DNA from: Paramarasmius palmivorus
Lineage: Eukaryota; Basidiomycota; Agaricomycetes; Agaricales; Marasmiaceae
DNA: 64,000 nucleotides
Assembly (NCBI GenBank): GCA_037176845.1
Contig: JAYKXP010000007.1
Span: 310,001 to 374,000, forward strand
Reading direction: 5' to 3'
Shown: piece by piece, positions 58,215 to 64,000 of the stretch
How the letters are laid out: every line of letters starts with the position of its first letter
How positions within the stretch are numbered: the stretch's first letter is position 1
Program-made: the position numbers and the translations under genes
Notes under the pieces: model-generated
What the model was told of the DNA's origin: nothing
What the model saw: only the letters and a program-made list of their open reading frames with translations
Databases searched by the model: none

Positions 58215-59369
58215 GGAAAAATGTATTCTTATTGGACGCACACCACGACTACAACTATTACGTTCAGCATTTGACGGATATCTTACGCAAGCTACTTTAG
58301 ACTATACCAATAGACATTACAGTTATTCATGTAGCCAATACTTATACTTGGTTGTAATAGCAGAGCGCACGTACCAGACGGCGGGGGCTGAATTTTGGCT
58401 GAATTACATTGCGGCAATTGTGACCAAAGGCCCCTCCTTACATGAGCGCCAGGAGCATTTGTTCCCAATTTGCGGATGATTGGACCCTTCAAGTTAGTGT
58501 CATTATATTGCTTGCTGTCGTGATACTAAGTGTTGAAACGATCTTTTTAGAGAGCTTCCTGGCCTGTTTGGACACGCTTCGTTAGCGGCTCACCGGTCTG
58601 GCGTTCTTGGTCCACCCGGCTAGTGCCGAGAAAATGGTATTCAACTCTGACCATAATGATAGTCTGTCCTTCTCGAGCTCCCCCATCTCAATGCCAGAAA
58701 CCCACCTCAGTAATATACGGCTGACGGTGAAGCTACGAAATAGCCGTGACACCCTGGGATTAGACCTACGTTGAGCGCCGGACATGTCGAGGGAGAACAC
58801 CACCGTATTCTGATCATCATATGACAGGGCCTTTGGGTATGTGCACGTACATGTATTCATTTGCACTTTTGTCTTATCAGCCGTGTTTTCTAGCTTGATG
58901 TTTACTCGTTATGGACGACTATCCCAACTATAAAAGACACAGTTACTAGTGCATGATGAAGACATATCTAACTGCTACCGTTTACGCGTACAAACCATGA
59001 TATCTACCCTAGTACCTAACTGACTTAGATTAGGCGGCATTTCCATCGCCGGCGGTTCGGCTATTAGCGCCCACAGGCGCGCGGGGGAAGAGTAGCGCCA
59101 ATGCCGAGCGCTTGAACAGCGCCCCGGCAGCGTCGAGGCATTAGCGAGAGAGAATCGGGGCGGATGTCGATGTGATATACAAATGAGGCTCCAAAAGTTC
59201 ATGTATCCGGTGTCTAAAGGTCCAAGCATGGTCGTACCTCGGGCTCGTCCTGCCAGCGGTCTCTGCTGGCCCACATTCCATATGTTCTTAAACGGTGTTC
59301 AAAACATAAATATATAAACCCAATACATGAATCCACAAACTTCTCGGACGGACTCCATACCGAGCGCTT
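58215..59369. other. Gap without a supported gene
   Basis: About 1.15 kb between the MFS stop and the end of the DUF6533-type gene. Frames at 58198-58479, 58582-58866 and 58975-59274 show no motif. GC-rich text near 59030-59160 has no repeat that I can define. Confidence 0.4.
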
Positions 59370-61237
59370 TCAACATTCGCTGTGATTAGAATGGTCCTTG
59401 CCGGTACCCTGTGACTGCAACGAGCGCATTTCCATCGCCTGTCGCTGATTATCACCCGATATGGACCAGTGAGCAGAATTGACCAACGTCTGCGAATCAG
59501 TTTGTTTATTAGCAGGCGTCAATGGTTGCTCAAAAGTTTTAATGCTCCATGCATATGCGTCAGAACCCTTCGCCGACTGGCGACGTGAATTGTCACTTGC
59601 TTTTTTCAAGTTTAGGGTGATTCGGTTAATCATGATTGCTGATAGCCTAGAATGAATGGTATTTGATAAGCTATCATTGGATTCCGGTTTAAACGAAGAG
59701 GCCTTACACCATAGCCGGTCTGAGGTCGTGATAGAATCTCTTCAGTGAGGATGGTGCTTGGATGTACATTTAGCTGACTCACTGATTATGCATGAATTTG
59801 AGGCCGGGCTAAGTGACATTGTCAGATGGATGCAAATAGCCTTCATAAACTATATAAACGTACCCGGGCGTGCAGAAGTAGTAATAGCCAAACAAGATTT
59901 GAAGAGAAGAGTACGAAGAAATATGTGATACCATCGCGTTGAATGACCTTCAGGACACGAATGAATCGATACTCTTGGCGCGACATCATTTGGAAAGTGA
60001 AGAAAAGTATTGCCAGAAAGGCAAGACCGTCGAACGCAAGGCTGAGACAAAGCCACGCCTCTACCCAGGGTGTGCTGCACTACAATGTGAGTATAACATG
60101 TGTTCGCCTGTAATTTGGGTACGCACACAGTCAGCGTAGATATAAAAATGCAAACTGAACATGATGTCAGCTTTTGCTTGGGTCTACGCTAATTCACAAT
60201 TGCTCACCATGATATGGCTCTGCATTTGGAAGCGTTGGAAGCGGCGGCATGCCCGCGCGACGAGACAATAACAATGCAGGTTGATCTGTCCCTTTGGAAG
60301 ATTGGGACATGGCATATATTGCAATTGCCCACTGCCAAGCCATAATAAAACCCGAGATTGCCAAGACACCTCTGTGCTTCTTAGCCAATGCGTACACCCT
60401 GCAGAAACTCATTTCATGCTCGGCTCGACATGATCATGACGAGAAACGCACCTAAGCGTAAGAAATACTTCGGCGATGAACGTAGTTGACATCGTCTCAA
60501 AAGTCTCCATGAATCCATAACGGGCACACCTGTTGGTATCCGTCATGAACTTTTGAAGAATAACCACGTGACTGCATGACTTACACCTATGGATGCTGTT
60601 GTCAGACATCTGCCAATTATCTGAACAATAGCTTTGAATGAGAGTTGACTCACGTCCAAATTGAATGCAGGCAATCCATATGCTGACGAACAATTGAGGC
60701 GAGTCATGGATAAGTGGTAAACCTGCCCTCACCGATAAGTGTGATAACAATGTAGCACGGAGTTAGATAACGATTCTGTATTAGGTGCGATTAAGGCCAC
60801 GGTTTCGTGAATCCGTTTGTAACTTACTAGAAGATACAGGTAGAAAACTAGCAGATACAGGATGTCAGTAAGTTCAACTTGATGATCTGAACGTCATAAC
60901 TGACCAGTTTTTTTTTCTCCTCGCCACGCATAGCGAACCTACTGTAACTGAGCATTCAGACTCCTGAGTCGTACTATAGAAACGCCCACCTCGTCCTCTA
61001 ATGTCAGAAAGTAGTCATAAAACCATAATGCTGAGACGGCAACCCAGTAAAGCTTGGCCGATATGAAGGTTCTCATCTTCGGGCGACCACATACATAAGT
61101 AAGAACATACCTTCATCGAGAAACTGGTCAAAGGGAATAAGTTTGAGTAGGTGCGCTCCCTGAAATGAATCGGCCCTTACAGGTCATAGCCCAAAGAAAT
61201 GACTGCGGTGTCGACAGGTGAAATCGTCGAAGACATC
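59370..61237 (-). CDS. DUF6533/DUF6534-type multipass membrane protein
   Basis: Seven-helix-like membrane protein of a family greatly expanded in Agaricomycetes, function unknown. The family start AKLYWVAVSALWFYDYFLTL EDE (about 61000-61065) splices to VRYAWRGEKKL, then FYLYLL and NRYLTPCYIVITLI. Later pieces are SIWIACIQFGR, ETMSTTFIAEVFLTLR joined to VYALAKKHRGVLAISG and FIMAWQWAIAIYAM. The hallmark block follows: LAFLAILFFTFQMMSRQEYR, RVLKVIQRDGITYFFVLFSS and NLVWLLLLLHARPGLKFMHN. The C-tail MINRITLNLKKASDNSRRQS ends at 59370. There are ten or more small exons. The 5' end is uncertain: an ATG at about 61237 (MSSTISPVDTAVISLGYD) is likely, but its joint to FLDEAKLY is out of phase as I read it. 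Confidence 0.72.
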
Positions 61238-62098
61238 CTTTACACTTCCAGTCCCAGGTAGGTTGTAGCAGGGTGTTGAGCGTTGGGGAAGTTGGGGATC
61301 CTCACCAGCTGTGATATGTATGTATAAAACGACGTTCGAATTGCTTCTCTGATCCGATCCACAGGCCTAAGGCCGAGCATACTCAGACCGAGGGTTCTGG
61401 CACAGTGGCGTGTCAAATCATCAGTAACAAACCAGCGAGTACTGCATTAAGATGCTTGCCTGTATGGGGACAACTGCACTCACGCCAGTACAGAGCGGCG
61501 AGAAAGGATTGATGTCAACAACTGGCACATGGTCGCGGTGTTGAAACAAGGGGCTCCTACATTTCGCTTAGATCGCAAGTGTTGCCTCTTCGGACTCAGG
61601 TACTGGTCATTATCGAACGACTGTTCCCACGCTTTCCTATTCCGATCAATCAACCACTCCGCTGTCACTAGTCATCTGTTCATCAGATCTACTAATAACA
61701 CGAGCTGACGTGGTCAGCGACTACTTACAGCTACTTACAGCCAGCTACTGCGCCAGGAAACGTACCCCGTTATGGGTATACGTAATTTGCAGTCTGTGTA
61801 CGAAGCACTGAGGTATTTCGACGATTGATTTAGAGATGGTTGCGGAAGGAAATTAGGAATCGCTTCGGAATGTGCCCTCCGAAAAGCGCCCAATTTTCGT
61901 CCAAATTTGGCAGTTTCTGGGCGCCAAATCCAAAATTTTTCGGCGGTCACAGACCGCCAGCGCGATTCGATCGAAATCCGGATGCAATCGAAATACCGCC
62001 TAGCACCCGAATTACTGTTTGCTTGTTCTAGTACTTCAGGGCCTCAAGGCCAGTTCAAGGAAACAACCAAAAATGTCCATTATGTCCCATGTCTAATC
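61238..62098. repeat. Intergenic with a cluster of short inverted repeats
   Basis: No gene is supported in this 860 bp. Within 61861-61990 there are nested hairpin-forming repeats: GCGCCCA 61886-61892 with TGGGCGC 61918-61924, GGCGGTC 61942-61948 with GACCGCC 61952-61958, and a weaker CGCTTCGGA / TCCGAAAAGCG pair. A CTACTTACAG tandem duplicate lies at about 61723-61742. This may be a small non-autonomous element or a structured 3' region. Confidence 0.4.
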
Positions 62099-63818
62099 TT
62101 AGAGCTTCGGCGGGATGGCACCTCGTATATATTCCCACCAGTCATCGACTGCTTGGTCCCCATCAAAGCTGTACTGCTCTTGATTTTTTTGGTGATCGGC
62201 CCACATATTGGCATTCCCAGCCCCTTTATGGCTTTCCTTCGCTAACGCTCGCATCATTCCATTTCTCATGGAGGTATCTCGAAGAATCTGGTCTGGCCCG
62301 TCTGGAAGATGGAAAATGCGACGATTGCTCCATGTGTCCCGAAGGGTGGACAGTATTCGAGGCTTTCGAATCTCTTCATACCCGTAAAGTAGAAGGGATA
62401 TTTGACGTACGTCCGTTATCGAGGAAAAGAGCCTGCCGAGGACTGCGGCGTCCTCTATCTGTGAATTGAATATTATTGATGTTATGATAGCTGGAGAAGG
62501 AAATGGGGGGTACTTACAGACATGGCCGCCGCCTGCGCGCGATAAGGCTGTAAACGATGAGGTGGTTATTCGATTTTTGGTAAGTCGATGTCCAGGACTT
62601 ACAAGCATTGGGTGACAAGCATCCCCAATCAAAACAACTCTACGAAATGACGACCTAGTAGGTGGGGTACACAGCATAATTTTTGTCTGGAGAGGAGAGT
62701 CCACAAGCTGCAATAGCTTCTGGATACTAGTGCAACGCACAGAGTTTGTCTGTCATTCATCCTGAACAATTTGGAAGTCTCACCGTGGGTCCCAGCCTTT
62801 GAACATCCTACGCATTTCCTCTGCGTTTCCAGATTGTGTCCAAGAGTCACTTGACATGTCGGTGTCTGGACAGATCAAAACGAGATTGAATTCTGTTGCT
62901 GCACTCTTTCAAATTTCAAAGATGAGCCCCTGTGGAGGTCGCTGACAGGTTGATGGAATGGAAGACTTACGATACAATATCCCACAATGTGCCTATCAGG
63001 ACCCATCCAACAGTGGATTTGGGGTGGGCTCACCAAGGCCCGCAGTTCAGCATCATCGATGATTAGATGGAGGGGAATGGTGGCACGATATGCCATATCA
63101 CCAGTTGGCAGGGACTCCGGCTGGTCCGCGAAGCCCGTGGCAACAGCTTTCCGAACAAGGCTACGATTGCCGTCGGCACCTATTATCAAGTCACCGGAAA
63201 GCTCGTGCCCTGAATCAAGAAGCACGGTTGTGGTTTCGGTATTGACAGCAACAACTCGACAGCCGAGCTTGAGCTCCATGAATGGGGTGGCGATGTCATG
63301 AAGCATGTGCAGAAGATCTCTACGCTGTAAACTCGTGAGGAAAAACTTGAAAGTCGGATTAGGAACAGATGGTTGAAGCGTACGTGTATATGGTAATATG
63401 GTGCACCATGATCTGTCTCCATTTTCTTGCCGAGCCAGGAAAAACCAATTCGTTCACCACTATCATCTGTCCATGTCAAGTATTATCAGACGGTGCACGA
63501 CAGATGGACAAACAAAACCTACATCGATAGAATGAAAGATAATGTGGTTTTACAGCCTTTTCGTTAAGCCTATCTGCGAGTCCCCAACGAATGAGAAGGC
63601 GCGACATGTCTATGTAGTCATAAGTAATATGTTAGCACCAAACCCGAGAGCTTACTAGGACCAAGCTGTATTCCGGCACCAATCTCCTTCATGGTCAGAC
63701 TACTTTCCAAGACCACTACCTCATGACCTGCGCGTCCCAGACAGTAGGCTGCTGCAAGACCAGCTATACCACCCCCAACAATGAGAATACGGAGGCGAAG
63801 TACTTCAGGCTGTTCCAT
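62099..63818 (-). CDS. FAD-dependent aromatic monooxygenase (salicylate hydroxylase-like)
   Basis: Group A flavoprotein monooxygenase using NAD(P)H and O2 to hydroxylate an aromatic ring. The start MEQPEVLRLRILIVGGGIAG is at 63818 with the GxGxxG FAD loop, and GHEVVVLESSLTMKEIGAGI next. Following exons give RRDLLHMLHD, VAVNTETTTVLLDSGHELSG and the DG motif DLIIGADGNRSLVRKAVA, then GDMAYRATIPLHLIID. The GD motif RRVVLIGDACHPML joins PYRAQAAAMS and IEDAAVLGRLFSSITDVRQI. The C-terminus (ANMWADHQKNQEQYSFDGDQ; DDWWEYIRGAIPPKL) is typical. About ten exons, near 440 residues. An exon joint around 62760-62900 is uncertain. Real substrate unknown. Confidence 0.88.
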
Positions 63819-64000
63819 GAACAGTAATGCCGAGTCAGGTTGTAGCTGGGGTTTTATTATATTATTGGTCCGCAGCGAACCTTCCCGATCTGAGAGATGC
63901 CCACAGTGTCCTCCCGGAGAGCGGTAAATAATGCACAGGAAATACTAACAACGGGAAACACAAAATCTGAGGAGACCTCTTGGGGGTCCTTGTCCACATG
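63819..64000. promoter_or_regulatory. Promoter region of the flavin monooxygenase
   Basis: Upstream sequence to the window edge. A TTTTATTATATTATTGG stretch at 63851-63867 is AT-rich and could be core promoter. Nothing else is identifiable. Confidence 0.3.

Noticed and set aside
59370..63818. Possible biosynthetic gene cluster with a backbone enzyme
   Set aside because: No polyketide synthase, peptide synthetase, terpene synthase or prenyltransferase is present in the window.

Overview
The window is nuclear DNA from a filamentous fungus, almost certainly a mushroom-forming basidiomycete (Agaricomycetes). The signs are genes broken by many introns of roughly 50-60 nt, dense packing on both strands, two basidiomycete-style cytochrome P450s, a DUF6533-type multipass membrane protein, and a single-domain ectodomain/TM surface protein. 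Exon joints were read by hand from GT..AG signals and family conservation, so outer gene limits are firmer than some internal joints. I see no rRNA, tRNA, CRISPR array, intact transposon or prokaryotic-style operon.

Layout. 0-9 kb: the 3' part of RPF1 (60S biogenesis), a small membrane glycoprotein, a complete P450, a possible micro-gene and a large nuclear-looking coiled-coil/low-complexity protein. 8.7-16 kb: three conserved genes, an eEF1A-lysine-methyltransferase-like enzyme, NDUFAF7 (complex I assembly methyltransferase) and MMS19 (cytosolic Fe-S targeting). 16-28 kb: an acidic unknown protein, a ClC chloride/proton exchanger with CBS domains, an alpha/beta hydrolase, a secreted berberine-bridge-type FAD oxidase, Mediator subunit MED4, a dual-specificity phosphatase and the 21 kDa complex I subunit. 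28-39 kb: a Nup153/Nup1-type nucleoporin with two RanBP2 zinc fingers, the GATOR2/SEA subunit Mio, the TFIIH kinase CDK7/Kin28 and an unknown protein. 39-51 kb: a second P450, a J-protein, OHCU decarboxylase (UraD), a Gfo/Idh/MocA dehydrogenase, a stand-alone cullin N-terminal-like protein, a TMEM97/EXPERA protein, the DEAD-box helicase DBP9/DDX56 and the zf-HIT adaptor ZNHIT2. 52-64 kb is sparser and more accessory: a ZIP zinc transporter, an unresolved unknown gene, a DHA1-type MFS transporter, a DUF6533 protein and a salicylate-hydroxylase-like flavin monooxygenase.

The genes do not form one pathway. Housekeeping genes dominate the first 51 kb, and many sit head-to-head across very short shared promoters (35, 49, 88, 111 and 153 bp between start codons). 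One pair of methyltransferase genes ends tail-to-tail with only 2 bp between stop codons. From about 37.4 to 51.3 kb nine genes alternate strand perfectly. The most unusual protein is the cullin N-terminal-like one, which has no cullin C-terminal/RING-binding half. I found no clear large undescribed system.
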